A model generated the notes under the pieces. That model saw only the letters and a list, made by a program, of their open reading frames with translations, had not been told where the DNA came from and did no database searches. This document shows, piece after piece, positions 1-6,045 of a DNA stretch of 6,045 nt (position 1 is the first letter of the stretch; each line of letters begins with the position of its first letter). The stretch is from Burkholderiaceae bacterium (lineage in GTDB: Bacteria > Pseudomonadota > Gammaproteobacteria > Burkholderiales > Burkholderiaceae), in the NCBI GenBank assembly GCA_025057735.1, contig JANWUU010000163.1, positions 1 through 6,045 on the forward strand, given 5' to 3'. The translations under genes and the position numbers were made by a program.

Positions 1-750
1 CGAGGTGCGGAACACGTCCAGCGTGCGCATCGCCAGCCGGAAGCCTTCGCCCTCCGCTCCGAGGCGTTGCGACGCCGGAAGGCGACAGTCCACGAAGCGC
101 AGACGCGCCAGCGGATGTGGTGCGATCGCCTCGATGCGCTCGGCGATCGTAAGCCCTGGCGTGTCGGCGTCGACGACGAAGGCCGAGATGCCACGCGCAC
201 CGGCCGCCTCGTCCGTGCGCGCAAAGACGACGTAAAAATCGGCGATGCCGCCGTTGGAGATCCAAGTCTTCTCGCCGTCGAGCACGTAGTGATCGCCCTC
301 GCGGCGCGCGCGGCAGAACAGCGCCGCGGCGTCCGAGCCGGCCGCCGGCTCCGAGAGCGCGAACGCGGCGATCGCCGCGCCGCCCGCAACACGCGGCAGG
401 TAGCGCGCTTTCTGCGCGGGCGTGCCGGCCAGCGCGATGGGACCCGACCCCAGGCCCTGCATCGCAAACGCGAAATCGGCCAGCGCGGCCTGGCGCGCCA
501 GCGTCTCGCGCGCCAGGCACACGGTGCGCGTGTCGATGGCATCGGCCGCGCCGCCGTAGTCGGTTCCCGCAACGGCATGGCGCAACCAACCGGCCTCGCC
601 CAGCGCGCGCACCAGCCGCCGGCATTCGCTATCGACATCGGCGCCGTGCGCGTCTTGCGCGTGCTGCGCGGCCCAGTCTTGCAGCGCACGCGCCAGCGCC
701 CGATGCCGCTGTTCGAAAAACGGCCAGTCCAAATGCGCGAGCGCGTCCAT
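1..750 (-). CDS. Acyl-CoA dehydrogenase, N-terminal 250 residues (C-terminus beyond window edge)
   Basis: Flavoprotein of the acyl-CoA dehydrogenase family, expected to introduce an alpha,beta double bond into a CoA thioester and pass electrons to electron-transfer flavoprotein in the cytoplasm. The frame is open from the ATG at 750-748 to base 1, giving 250 of the roughly 380 residues usual for the family. Visible motifs are the FAD/substrate-binding segment [12 protein letters not shown] (residues 130-141), TWISNGG (162-168) with a following FYVVFART strand, and the start of the C-terminal helical domain, LDVFRTS (244-250), which in the family is followed by the flavin-contacting helices. 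The catalytic glutamate lies in the missing part. The start is supported by a GAGGG Shine-Dalgarno and by a one-base overlap (TGATG) with the upstream crotonase stop. As last visible gene of the operon it probably acts on an alicyclic or ring-opened intermediate of 2-aminobenzoyl-CoA breakdown; the exact substrate is inferred from context only. Confidence 0.93.
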   Translation of the reverse strand, partial: MDALAHLDWPFFEQRHRALARALQDWAAQHAQDAHGADVDSECRRLVRALGEAGWLRHAVAGTDYGGAADAIDTRTVCLARETLARQAALADFAFAMQGLGSGPIALAGTPAQKARYLPRVAGGAAIAAFALSEPAAGSDAAALFCRARREGDHYVLDGEKTWISNGGIADFYVVFARTDEAAGARGISAFVVDADTPGLTIAERIEAIAPHPLARLRFVDCRLPASQRLGAEGEGFRLAMRTLDVFRTS

Positions 751-1601
751 CAGTCGCCCTCGAACTTCGGCTTTTGCTTGGCCACGAAAGCGCGATACGC
801 GCGCTTGAAATCCTCCGTCATCATGCAGATCGCCTGCGCCTGCGCCTCGGCTTCCAGCGCCTGCTCGATCGTCATGCTCCACGCCTGGTGCAGCATGGTC
901 TTGGTGATGCCGTTGGCGAAGGTCGGCCCGTGCGCGAGTTCGCGCGCCAACGCCAGCGCTTGCGCCAGCAGTTCCTCGGGCGCCACCAGCCGGTTGAAAA
1001 AACCCCAGCGCTCGGCTTCCTCGCCGCTCAAGGCGCGGCCGGTGTACAGCAGCTCGGCCGCACGCCCGTAGCCGACGATGCGCGGCAAGATCGCGCAGGC
1101 CCCCATGTCGCAGCCCGCCAGTCCGACGCGGTTGAACAAGAACGCGGTCTTGCTGCGTGCGGTGCCCAAGCGCAGATCGGAGGCCATGGCCAGAATCGCG
1201 CCGGCGCCGGCGCACACGCCATCCACCGCCGCGACGATCGGCTGCGGACACGCGCGCATATGGCGCACCACGTCGCCGGTCATGCGCGTGAAGGCGAGCA
1301 GCTCCGGCATCGCCATCTGCACCAGCGGGCCGATGATCTCGTGCACGTCGCCGCCGGAGCAGAAATTGCCCTCCGCCCCGGTGAGCACCACCGCGCGCAC
1401 GTCCTCGGCGTACTTCAGCTGCGCAAACAGGTCGCGCAGCTCCGCATAGGAGTCGAACGTGAGCGGGTTCTTGCGCTCGGGGCGGGACAGCGTGATCGTG
1501 GCCACGCGGTCCTCGCACTGCCACTGGAAGTGCGTAGCGCGGTAAGCGCCCAGGCGCCGGCGGTTGTGTGCCAGCAGGGCGGCGGCGTGGTGATCGCTCA
1601 T
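750..1601 (-). CDS. Enoyl-CoA hydratase/isomerase (crotonase) family protein, atypical active site
   Basis: A 283-residue crotonase-fold protein, somewhat longer than the usual 255-265 because of an N-terminal extension of about 25 residues before the first strand ([15 protein letters not shown], 33-47). The CoA-binding and oxyanion-hole segments are clear: NFCSGGDV (79-86) and [11 protein letters not shown] (127-137). By alignment to rat mitochondrial hydratase, the position of Glu144 is Ile136 and that of Glu164 is Arg158 (in [12 protein letters not shown], 156-167). Neither usual catalytic glutamate is present; Asp165 is a candidate acid/base. This resembles a known branch of the superfamily with a GCDMG-type motif, so the protein is probably active but may not be a plain hydratase. 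It could be a hydratase, isomerase or C-C bond hydrolase. The ATG at 1601-1599 overlaps the MarR stop as ATGA and has a GAGGAAA Shine-Dalgarno. Context suggests a beta-oxidation-like step on a 2-aminobenzoyl-CoA-derived alicyclic thioester. Confidence 0.92.
   Translation of the reverse strand: MSDHHAAALLAHNRRRLGAYRATHFQWQCEDRVATITLSRPERKNPLTFDSYAELRDLFAQLKYAEDVRAVVLTGAEGNFCSGGDVHEIIGPLVQMAMPELLAFTRMTGDVVRHMRACPQPIVAAVDGVCAGAGAILAMASDLRLGTARSKTAFLFNRVGLAGCDMGACAILPRIVGYGRAAELLYTGRALSGEEAERWGFFNRLVAPEELLAQALALARELAHGPTFANGITKTMLHQAWSMTIEQALEAEAQAQAICMMTEDFKRAYRAFVAKQKPKFEGD
757..761 (-). promoter_or_regulatory. Ribosome binding site of the acyl-CoA dehydrogenase gene
   Basis: Minus-strand GAGGG in the final codons of the crotonase gene, six bases before the ATG at 750. 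It supports the TGATG-overlap start. Confidence 0.5.
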
Positions 1602-2113
1602 CGGCTTTCCTCGGATGGTTGCCGTTGTGTGAGATGCGCGCGCAACCGGCCCAGCAGCGCATACAGCTGCCGGATCTCGGCGGCCGTCAGGCCGCCGAAC
1701 AACTCCAGGATCCAGCGCTCGTGCTCGCGCGCCATCGCTTCGAACGCACGCCGGCCTTTCGGCGTCAGCCGCACGATCCAGGCGCGGCGGTCGGCTGGGC
1801 TTGCTTCGCGCGCCACCAGTCCCTCGCGCTCCAGCTCGTCGGTGAGCCCCGTGACGTTGCCGCCGGTCACCATCAGGCGCGCCGACAGCTCGCGCATCTT
1901 CAAGCCCTCCGGCCGGCGGTGCAGCTGCGCCATGTAATCGAAGCGCGCCAGCGACACGCCGAAGGCGCGCCGCAGCCGGCGGCGGATCTCGGCCTCGATC
2001 TGCGTGGTGCTGGCCAGCATGCGCAGCCACAGTTTCAACTGCGCATGATCGCTGTCGAGCGCGCGCGCCTCGTGGCCGAGCGCGGCGATGTCTCCCACCG
2101 GCTCCTCCTTCAT
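1598..2113 (-). CDS. MarR-family transcriptional regulator
   Basis: A 171-residue winged-helix regulator of normal MarR length. A helical dimerisation region lies at about 22-50. The DNA-binding part spans about 70-125: helix-turn-helix with [22 protein letters not shown] (in two pieces, 73-82 and 83-94), then the wing carrying the family signature [16 protein letters not shown] (105-120), with Asp108, Arg110 and Ala111 in the usual D-x-R-A positions. C-terminal helices (121-160) complete the dimer interface. MarR proteins usually bind palindromes as dimers and leave DNA on binding an aromatic or CoA-thioester ligand. A MarR-like gene also occurs in the Azoarcus evansii 2-aminobenzoate cluster. 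The gene sits in the middle of the operon, joined to both neighbours by ATGA overlaps, so it should be produced in step with the enzymes. Regulation of the promoter at 5253-5281 and an aminobenzoyl-CoA-type ligand are inferences. The start is backed by a strong GAGGTGA site. Confidence 0.93.
   Translation of the reverse strand: MKEEPVGDIAALGHEARALDSDHAQLKLWLRMLASTTQIEAEIRRRLRRAFGVSLARFDYMAQLHRRPEGLKMRELSARLMVTGGNVTGLTDELEREGLVAREASPADRRAWIVRLTPKGRRAFEAMAREHERWILELFGGLTAAEIRQLYALLGRLRAHLTQRQPSEESR
1606..1612 (-). promoter_or_regulatory. Ribosome binding site of the crotonase gene
   Basis: Minus-strand GAGGAAA inside the last codons of the MarR gene, with GAGG seven bases before the ATG at 1601. 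It supports the start at the ATGA overlap and so the unusually long N-terminus of the crotonase protein. Confidence 0.6.
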
Positions 2114-2883
2114 GCGGTCACCTCGCCCCCGCAGACGCAGATTGCCTGCCCGGTGATCGCCGCGGCAGCGTCGCCGGCCAGCCAGCAGACCGCCTCGGCC
2201 ACCTCCTGCGGGCGCACGAAGCGCCCCTGCGGATTTGTGGCGACGAGTGCCGCGCGCGCCTCCTCCGCGCTGCGGCCGGTGCGATCCGCGATGCGGGCCA
2301 CGGCCTGTGTCAGCAGATCGGTCTCCGTGTAGCCGGGGCAGACGGCGTTGACCGTAATGCCGGTGGCAGCGAGTTCCAGCGCCAGCGCGCGCGTGAAGCC
2401 GACCACGCCATGTTTGGCGGCCACGTACGCGCTGACGTACGGGTAGCCGCGCAGGCCGGCGGTGCTGGCCACGTTGACGATGCGGCCGGTGCCCGCCGCC
2501 CGCATGTCGGGCAGCACCGCCTGCGTGCACAGAAAGACGCTGGTCAGGTTCACCTGCAGCAAGCGCTGCCACAGCGCCAGCGAGGTTTTGCCGATCGGCG
2601 CGCTGTCCGCCGCGCCGGCGTTGTTGACCAGAATGCCGATCGGGCCAAGCACCGCGCGCGCGGCCTCGGCCGCGGCCCGCACCTGCGCCTCGTCGCCGAC
2701 GTCCACTTGGACCGCGGCATGGGGCCCGAAGGCAAGCGCCTGCTGCACCGCCTGCAGCGCGTCCAGGTCGCGGCCGGCGAGCGTCACGCGCGCGCCGCGC
2801 GCCGCCAGTGCGCGGGCGATGGCGGCGCCGATGCCGCGCGAGGCACCGGTGACGAAGGCGTGACGGCCGGCCAGTTCGCTCAT
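2110..2883 (-). CDS. Short-chain dehydrogenase/reductase (SDR), probable 3-hydroxyacyl-CoA dehydrogenase role
   Basis: A 257-residue classical SDR with all expected elements: the nucleotide-binding TGASRGIG (12-19), Asp61 after strand beta3 (VDV), NNAG (87-90), the helix-4 Asn112, and the catalytic Ser140, Tyr153 and Lys157 with normal 13- and 4-residue spacings. The stretch after PG (PGYTETDL) and the C-terminal ITGQ are typical of FabG- and 3-hydroxybutyrate-dehydrogenase-like members. A Gly-Arg-Asp after strand beta2 (GRDLDAL, 37-43) does not clearly settle NAD versus NADP preference. In this operon it most likely oxidises a hydroxyacyl-CoA intermediate in the beta-oxidation phase, or acts on the ring keto/hydroxy group; the substrate is inferred. 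The ATG at 2883 overlaps the upstream stop as ATGA. The sequence just upstream has only a weak Shine-Dalgarno match, so translation probably depends on coupling to the large upstream gene. Confidence 0.92.
   Translation of the reverse strand: MSELAGRHAFVTGASRGIGAAIARALAARGARVTLAGRDLDALQAVQQALAFGPHAAVQVDVGDEAQVRAAAEAARAVLGPIGILVNNAGAADSAPIGKTSLALWQRLLQVNLTSVFLCTQAVLPDMRAAGTGRIVNVASTAGLRGYPYVSAYVAAKHGVVGFTRALALELAATGITVNAVCPGYTETDLLTQAVARIADRTGRSAEEARAALVATNPQGRFVRPQEVAEAVCWLAGDAAAAITGQAICVCGGEVTA
2118..2124 (-). promoter_or_regulatory. Ribosome binding site of the MarR gene
   Basis: Minus-strand GAGGTGA inside the 3' end of the SDR gene, with GAGG seven bases before the MarR ATG at 2113. It is the best Shine-Dalgarno match in the operon and fixes the start at the ATGA overlap. 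It suggests the regulator is well translated rather than only passively coupled. Confidence 0.65.
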
Positions 2884-5225
2884 GCTGGCCCCAGCGCGCG
2901 CAGCGCCGCCTGTTGCGCGCGCTCGCGCGCCGCCAGCGATTCCAACTGCGCCTTGCCGGACAGGTACTGCTTCGGCCAGTCGATCTCGGTGTAGCCGATG
3001 CGCGCCGCCTCCGTCAGCGTCCAATGCGGATTGGCCAGATGCGGGCGCGCCAGCGCGCACAGATCGGCGCGGCCGGCGCCGATGATCGTATTGACGTGGT
3101 CCGCCTCGGTGATCGCCCCGACCGCGATCGTCATGATGCCGGCCTCCTGCCGGATGCGGTCGGCAAACGGCGTCTGGTACATGCGGCCATAGACGGGCTT
3201 CTGCGCCGCACTGACCTGACCGGAAGAGCAATCGATCATGTCGGCACCGGCCTCCTTGAAGGCGCGCGCGATCAGCACCGCGTCGCGCGGCGTGATGCCG
3301 CCGTCGACCCAGTCGTGCGCAGAGATGCGCACCGACATCGGCAGCTCGCGCGGCCACACCGCGCGCACCGCGCGGAACACCTCCAGCGGATAGCGCAGAC
3401 GGTTCGCCAGCGACCCGCCGTAGTCGTCGCTGCGATGATTGGTCAGCGGCGAGATGAAGCTCGACAGCAGATAGCCGTGCGCACAGTGCAGCTCCAGCCA
3501 GTCGAAGCCGGCTTCCGCCGCGCGGCGCGCGGCAGCGACGAACTGCTCGAGGACCGCTTGCATGTCGTCGCGCGTCATCGCACGCGGCCGCGGGCCATCG
3601 GGCAGATAGGGCACGGCGGAGGCCGCGATCAGCGGCCAGTTGCCAGTCGGCAGCGGCTGATCCATGCCGCCGTCCTGCCAAGGCACGCAGGTCGAGCCTT
3701 TCGGGCCGGCGTGGCCGAGCTGGATCGCGATCTTGGCGTCGGTCGCCTGGTGAACGAAAGCGACGATGCGCCGCCAGGCATCGCGCTGGGCGTCGTTCCA
3801 CAGACCCGGGCAGCCCGGCGTGATGCGCGCCTGCGGCGACACACAGGTCATCTCCGCGCAGACGAGTGCTGCGCCGCCGAGCGCCCGCGCGCCCAAATGC
3901 ACGAGATGGAAGTCACCGGGCAGACCGTCCTCGCAGGAATACTGCGCCATCGGCGACACCATCACGCGGTTCTTCAACCGCACCGAACGCACCGCCAACG
4001 GCGTGAACATCGGCGGCGGCGGCTTGGCGTCGGCGGCCAGCGGCACGCCGGCGCGCTGCGCGAACCAGCGCTCGTAGCCCTCCAGCCAGTCGCGGTCGCG
4101 CAGGCGCAGGTTCTCGTGGCTGATGCGCTGGCTGCGCGTCAGCAGCGAATACATGAGCTGCTCCGGCTCGAGCGGGTCGCAATAGCGCTGCCCGCACACC
4201 TCGAACCACTCCATCGCGTTCCAGGCGGCGTTCTGCAGCCGCAGCACTTCGACCGCGCGCACCTCCTGGTAGCGCGCCAGCACCTGCGGCAGGCGCTCGC
4301 GCGCGTCGCCCAGCTCGGCGAACTGGCGCGTCAGCTCGATCGCATCCTCCAGCGCCAGCTTGGTGCCGGAGCCGATGGCGAAATGCGCGGTGTGCGCCGC
4401 ATCGCCCATCAGCACCACGTGGTTGCGGCCGTTGAAGTGCCACCACTGCGCGCAGCGCACGCGCTGGAAGTTCAGCCACGCCGAGCCGCGCAGGTGGCGC
4501 GCGTTGGTCATCAGCCGCGCGCCCTGCAGGTTGTCGGCGAACAGCCGTTCGCAGAAGGCGACCGATTCCTGCGTATCGGCGCGGTCCAGCCCGTGCGCGC
4601 GCCAGACGTGTTCCGGGCACTCGACGATGAAGGTCGAGGTGTCGGCGTCGAACTTGTAGATGTGCGCCTGGAACCATCCGTGCTCGGTACGCACGAAATC
4701 GAAAGTGAACGCGTCGTACACCTTGCGCGTGCCGAGCCAGATGTAGCGGTTCGGCCGCGTCAGGATGTCGGGCCGGAAGGTCTGCGCATAGCGGCCGCGG
4801 ATCTTGGAGTGGATGCCGTCGCTGGCGACGATCAAATCGGCCTGCGGGAACTCCTGGTCGGACTCCACCTCGCGCTCGAAGACCAGTTTGACGCCGAGCT
4901 GCTCACAGCGCCCCTGCAGAATGTTCAGCAGCCGCTTGCGGCCGATGCCGACGAAGCCATGGCCGCTGCAGCGCAGCACGCGACCCTTGAAGCGCAGCTC
5001 GATGTCGTCCCAGTGATTGAAGGCCTGCTCGATGGCGTCCGCGCTTTCGCGGTCCCACTGGCGCATGTTCTGCATCGTGGCGTCGGAAAACACCACGCCC
5101 CAGCCGAACGTGTCGTACGGACGGTTGCGCTCGATGACGGTGACGTCGTGCGCCGGGTTCAGTTTCTTCATCAGCAGGCCGAAGTACAGCCCGGCCGGCC
5201 CGCCGCCGATGCAGACGATGTTCAT
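2880..5225 (-). CDS. 2-aminobenzoyl-CoA monooxygenase/reductase-type fusion flavoprotein (salicylyl-CoA 5-hydroxylase-like domain + old yellow enzyme domain)
   Basis: A 781-residue cytoplasmic two-flavin enzyme. Residues 1 to about 390 are a group A FAD monooxygenase: dinucleotide motif IGGGPAG (6-12), Glu32 for the FAD ribose, DG motif SDGIHSKIR (135-143), and the second FAD motif [14 protein letters not shown] (274-287). A proline-rich link (about 398-405) leads to an OYE/NADH:flavin oxidoreductase domain (406 to about 755). It has SPMAQYS (424-430), Gln502, the substrate-anchoring pair His580 and His583 before [17 protein letters not shown] (584-600), DYGGS, Arg633 and ARP (726-728). This fusion is the hallmark of ACMR, which in Azoarcus evansii uses O2 and NADH to turn 2-aminobenzoyl-CoA into 2-amino-5-oxocyclohex-1-ene-1-carbonyl-CoA: the first domain hydroxylates, the second reduces the ring. 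Length fits the reported 87-kDa enzyme. A salicylyl-CoA substrate is the main alternative, but would not explain the reductase or the beta-oxidation genes. It is first in the operon, with its own promoter and a GGAGAGA ribosome site. Confidence 0.94.
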   Translation of the reverse strand: MNIVCIGGGPAGLYFGLLMKKLNPAHDVTVIERNRPYDTFGWGVVFSDATMQNMRQWDRESADAIEQAFNHWDDIELRFKGRVLRCSGHGFVGIGRKRLLNILQGRCEQLGVKLVFEREVESDQEFPQADLIVASDGIHSKIRGRYAQTFRPDILTRPNRYIWLGTRKVYDAFTFDFVRTEHGWFQAHIYKFDADTSTFIVECPEHVWRAHGLDRADTQESVAFCERLFADNLQGARLMTNARHLRGSAWLNFQRVRCAQWWHFNGRNHVVLMGDAAHTAHFAIGSGTKLALEDAIELTRQFAELGDARERLPQVLARYQEVRAVEVLRLQNAAWNAMEWFEVCGQRYCDPLEPEQLMYSLLTRSQRISHENLRLRDRDWLEGYERWFAQRAGVPLAADAKPPPPMFTPLAVRSVRLKNRVMVSPMAQYSCEDGLPGDFHLVHLGARALGGAALVCAEMTCVSPQARITPGCPGLWNDAQRDAWRRIVAFVHQATDAKIAIQLGHAGPKGSTCVPWQDGGMDQPLPTGNWPLIAASAVPYLPDGPRPRAMTRDDMQAVLEQFVAAARRAAEAGFDWLELHCAHGYLLSSFISPLTNHRSDDYGGSLANRLRYPLEVFRAVRAVWPRELPMSVRISAHDWVDGGITPRDAVLIARAFKEAGADMIDCSSGQVSAAQKPVYGRMYQTPFADRIRQEAGIMTIAVGAITEADHVNTIIGAGRADLCALARPHLANPHWTLTEAARIGYTEIDWPKQYLSGKAQLESLAARERAQQAALRALGPA

Positions 5226-5229
5226 GCCC

Positions 5230-5236
5230 TCTCTCC
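5230..5236 (-). promoter_or_regulatory. Ribosome binding site of the monooxygenase/reductase gene
   Basis: Minus-strand GGAGAGA, with the GGAG core seven bases upstream of the ATG at 5225. It supports this start, which also lies immediately before the N-terminal FAD-binding strand (MNIVCIGGG), leaving no room for a different start downstream. Confidence 0.7.
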
Positions 5237-5252
5237 GCCCGCCGACGTCTTC

Positions 5253-5281
5253 ACTTTATTCCTTGACTGTTTATCTGTCAA
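5253..5281 (-). promoter_or_regulatory. Predicted sigma70-type promoter of the operon
   Basis: On the minus strand a consensus -35 box TTGACA (5281-5276) is followed, after exactly 17 bases, by TAAAGT (5258-5253), a four-of-six match to TATAAT. It lies in the only AT-rich patch of an otherwise very GC-rich region. Transcription would start near 5247-5246, leaving a leader of roughly 20 bases that carries the ribosome site at 5236-5230 before the ATG at 5225. The arrangement fits a promoter driving the five-gene operon. Start-site position is predicted, not measured. Confidence 0.75.
5263..5281. promoter_or_regulatory. Candidate MarR operator: 19-base inverted repeat over the -35 box and spacer
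   Basis: The sequence TTGAC-N9-GTCAA forms a perfect 5+5 base inverted repeat with centre at 5272. It covers the whole -35 hexamer and most of the spacer. Its length, symmetry and position match typical MarR-family operators, which block polymerase binding. The operon encodes a MarR protein, so autoregulated repression is the natural reading, but binding is an inference. Confidence 0.55.
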
Positions 5282-5465
5282 CGATATGGGGCGGCCGCGC
5301 TTTCCCGCCTGCGCCGCGGCGGTCAAACGCCCAGCGGTTTATTCAGACGCCGTTCGATATGCGCCGCAGCCGCGGCGTCGGCGGTGCGGGGCGCGGGGCC
5401 GCGCAGGGCGGCGATGGCGAGCGCGCGCCTGCGGCGCGGCGCGGGGGACCTCGATCCGCAGGGCG
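5282..5465. other. Intergenic stretch between permease and operon promoter; no complete gene seen
   Basis: This GC-rich stretch has no start-to-stop gene I can defend and no tRNA-like structure. Short GC-rich hairpins can be drawn (for example a GCCGC/GCGGC pair at about 5362-5375 and a CCGCC/GGCGG pair at about 5307-5325), but neither is followed by a U-run on the minus strand, so I see no clear intrinsic terminator for the permease gene. On the minus strand the part from about 5420 to the TGA at 5325-5323 reads as a protein-like tail ending IERRLNKPLGV, but in that frame it lacks any ATG, GTG or TTG start within the gap. It may be the relic of a degraded gene, or chance. Confidence 0.4.
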
Positions 5466-6045
5466 TCAGGCGCCGCGCGCGGCGAACCAGGCGGCGGTGA
5501 TGGCCAGGCTTGCCGCGGTGACCGGCAGCCCGGTGCGCAGGTGGCGTCGCCAGCCGATCGCGATGCCCTGGCGGCGGGCGGCGTCGACCACAATCAGATT
5601 GGCGATCGAACCGACGATGAACAGATTGCCCGCGAATGTGGAGACGAGCGCGAGCAGCGGGCCGGAGAACGGCTCGGTCGCCGCCGGCAGCAGCAGCATC
5701 ACCGCCGGCACGTTGGAGACGATATTGGACAGCAGCAGAGTGACGGCGAACAGCGGTGCCGGCTCCGACAGCGGCACGCCCTGTTGTGCGAGCCAGTGGA
5801 TGGCCTGTGCCGCCAGCCCCGTCTCCTGCAGGGCGTGGTTGACCACGAACAGGCCGATGAACAGGATCAAAAGCTCCCAGTCGACCTGCCCGAGCATGGC
5901 GGTCGAATGCAGCTTGCGCGACAGCAGCAGCAGGCCGGCGCCGGTCAAGGCGGCGACATCGTGCGGCAGGTCGGCCGCCAAAAACGCCAGCAACAGCGCG
6001 CCGGCCACGGCCAGCCCCTTGGCGCTCTGCCAGCGGTCAAGCGGC
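5466..6045 (-). CDS. ArsB/NhaD/citrate-transporter-like integral membrane permease, C-terminal 192 codons
   Basis: The frame is open from the right window edge to the TGA at 5468-5466; the N-terminal half, with the true start, lies outside. A GTG at 6008-6006 is internal, because coding sequence clearly continues upstream of it. The fragment is strongly hydrophobic with about five to six membrane segments (numbering from the first visible codon): 10-26, 30-42, 55-72, 98-120, 129-153 and 172-188. The motifs VDWELLILFIGLFVV (54-68), SNIVSNVPAVMLLLP (106-120) and STFAGNLFIVGSIANL (135-150) are characteristic of the ArsB/NhaD/CitMHS (ion transporter) superfamily, where the paired SN and GN re-entrant regions form the ion/substrate site. 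The transported species cannot be told from this half: arsenite, sodium/proton exchange, or a dicarboxylate/anion are all possible. It runs in the same direction as the operon but is separated by 240 bases containing a new promoter, so it is probably an independent unit rather than the anthranilate transporter. Confidence 0.85.
   Translation of the reverse strand, partial: PLDRWQSAKGLAVAGALLLAFLAADLPHDVAALTGAGLLLLSRKLHSTAMLGQVDWELLILFIGLFVVNHALQETGLAAQAIHWLAQQGVPLSEPAPLFAVTLLLSNIVSNVPAVMLLLPAATEPFSGPLLALVSTFAGNLFIVGSIANLIVVDAARRQGIAIGWRRHLRTGLPVTAASLAITAAWFAARGA

Noticed and set aside
67..1071. Long plus-strand open frame of 334 codons
   Set aside because: It lies antisense to the acyl-CoA dehydrogenase and the 3' part of the crotonase gene. 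Its translation is Arg/Ala-rich with no family motif, while the minus strand shows clear motifs.
774..1937. Plus-strand open frame of 387 codons
   Set aside because: It spans the crotonase-MarR junction in antisense and has no recognisable domain; it is a GC-rich shadow.
3913..4677. Second minus-strand frame of 254 codons inside the monooxygenase/reductase gene
   Set aside because: The true gene reads through this region in another frame with intact FAD-monooxygenase and OYE motifs. The alternative is low-complexity Arg/Ala.
2880..5225. Possibility that the large gene is two genes joined by a sequencing error
   Set aside because: The frame is continuous through a proline-rich linker, both domains are complete, and this exact fusion is established for 2-aminobenzoyl-CoA monooxygenase/reductase.
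5300..5380. GC-rich hairpins as possible intrinsic terminators of the permease transcript
   Set aside because: No U-run follows on the minus strand, and such stems are expected by chance at this G+C content.
5286..6045. Open plus-strand frame from an ATG at 5286 running to the right edge
   Set aside because: It is in antisense register with the permease codons, where stops are rare in GC-rich DNA, and its translation is Arg/Gly/Ala-rich without motifs.
1..6045. CRISPR arrays, tRNA or rRNA genes, insertion sequences, attachment sites
   Set aside because: No direct-repeat arrays, cloverleaf-like segments, transposase motifs or terminal inverted repeats were seen on either strand.

Overview
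The window is high-G+C bacterial DNA with dense, mostly overlapping genes. All recognisable genes lie on the minus strand, so the biological order runs from high to low coordinates. Base composition, gene density and the type of pathway suggest a proteobacterium, most likely a betaproteobacterium of the Burkholderiales/Rhodocyclales kind. The host is an inference, since no taxonomic marker is present.

Layout in transcription order: (1) 6045-5466, the C-terminal 192 codons of an ArsB/NhaD/citrate-transporter-like membrane permease, cut by the window edge. (2) 5465-5226, a 240-base gap whose gene-proximal end holds a good sigma70-type promoter (TTGACA, 17-base spacer, TAAAGT) overlapped by a 19-base inverted repeat. 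(3) 5225-1, an operon of five genes: a 781-residue fusion of a flavin monooxygenase with an old-yellow-enzyme (OYE) reductase; a short-chain dehydrogenase (SDR); a MarR-family regulator; an atypical enoyl-CoA hydratase/isomerase (crotonase) family protein; and an acyl-CoA dehydrogenase cut by the left edge. The four internal junctions are three ATGA overlaps and one TGATG overlap, so the five genes are almost certainly co-transcribed and translationally coupled.

The fusion protein has the architecture of 2-aminobenzoyl-CoA monooxygenase/reductase (ACMR), known from Azoarcus evansii. ACMR hydroxylates and reduces 2-aminobenzoyl-CoA (anthraniloyl-CoA) to 2-amino-5-oxocyclohex-1-ene-1-carbonyl-CoA. 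The published A. evansii cluster also carries three beta-oxidation-type enzymes and a MarR-like regulator, and this window has the same set. The best reading is an aerobic, CoA-dependent anthranilate degradation operon: ACMR dearomatises the ring, the dehydrogenase, crotonase and SDR process the alicyclic CoA thioester, and the MarR protein probably controls the operon through the palindrome at the promoter. The CoA ligase that would start the pathway is not in the window. Databases often label such fusions 'bifunctional salicylyl-CoA 5-hydroxylase/oxidoreductase', so the substrate is not proven by sequence alone.

The system itself is not new. The points worth a second look are the crotonase without either usual catalytic glutamate, the OYE domain with Ala where related reductases have a redox-tuning Cys, the promoter/operator arrangement with the regulator embedded in its own operon, and a coding-like but broken stretch in the intergenic gap.
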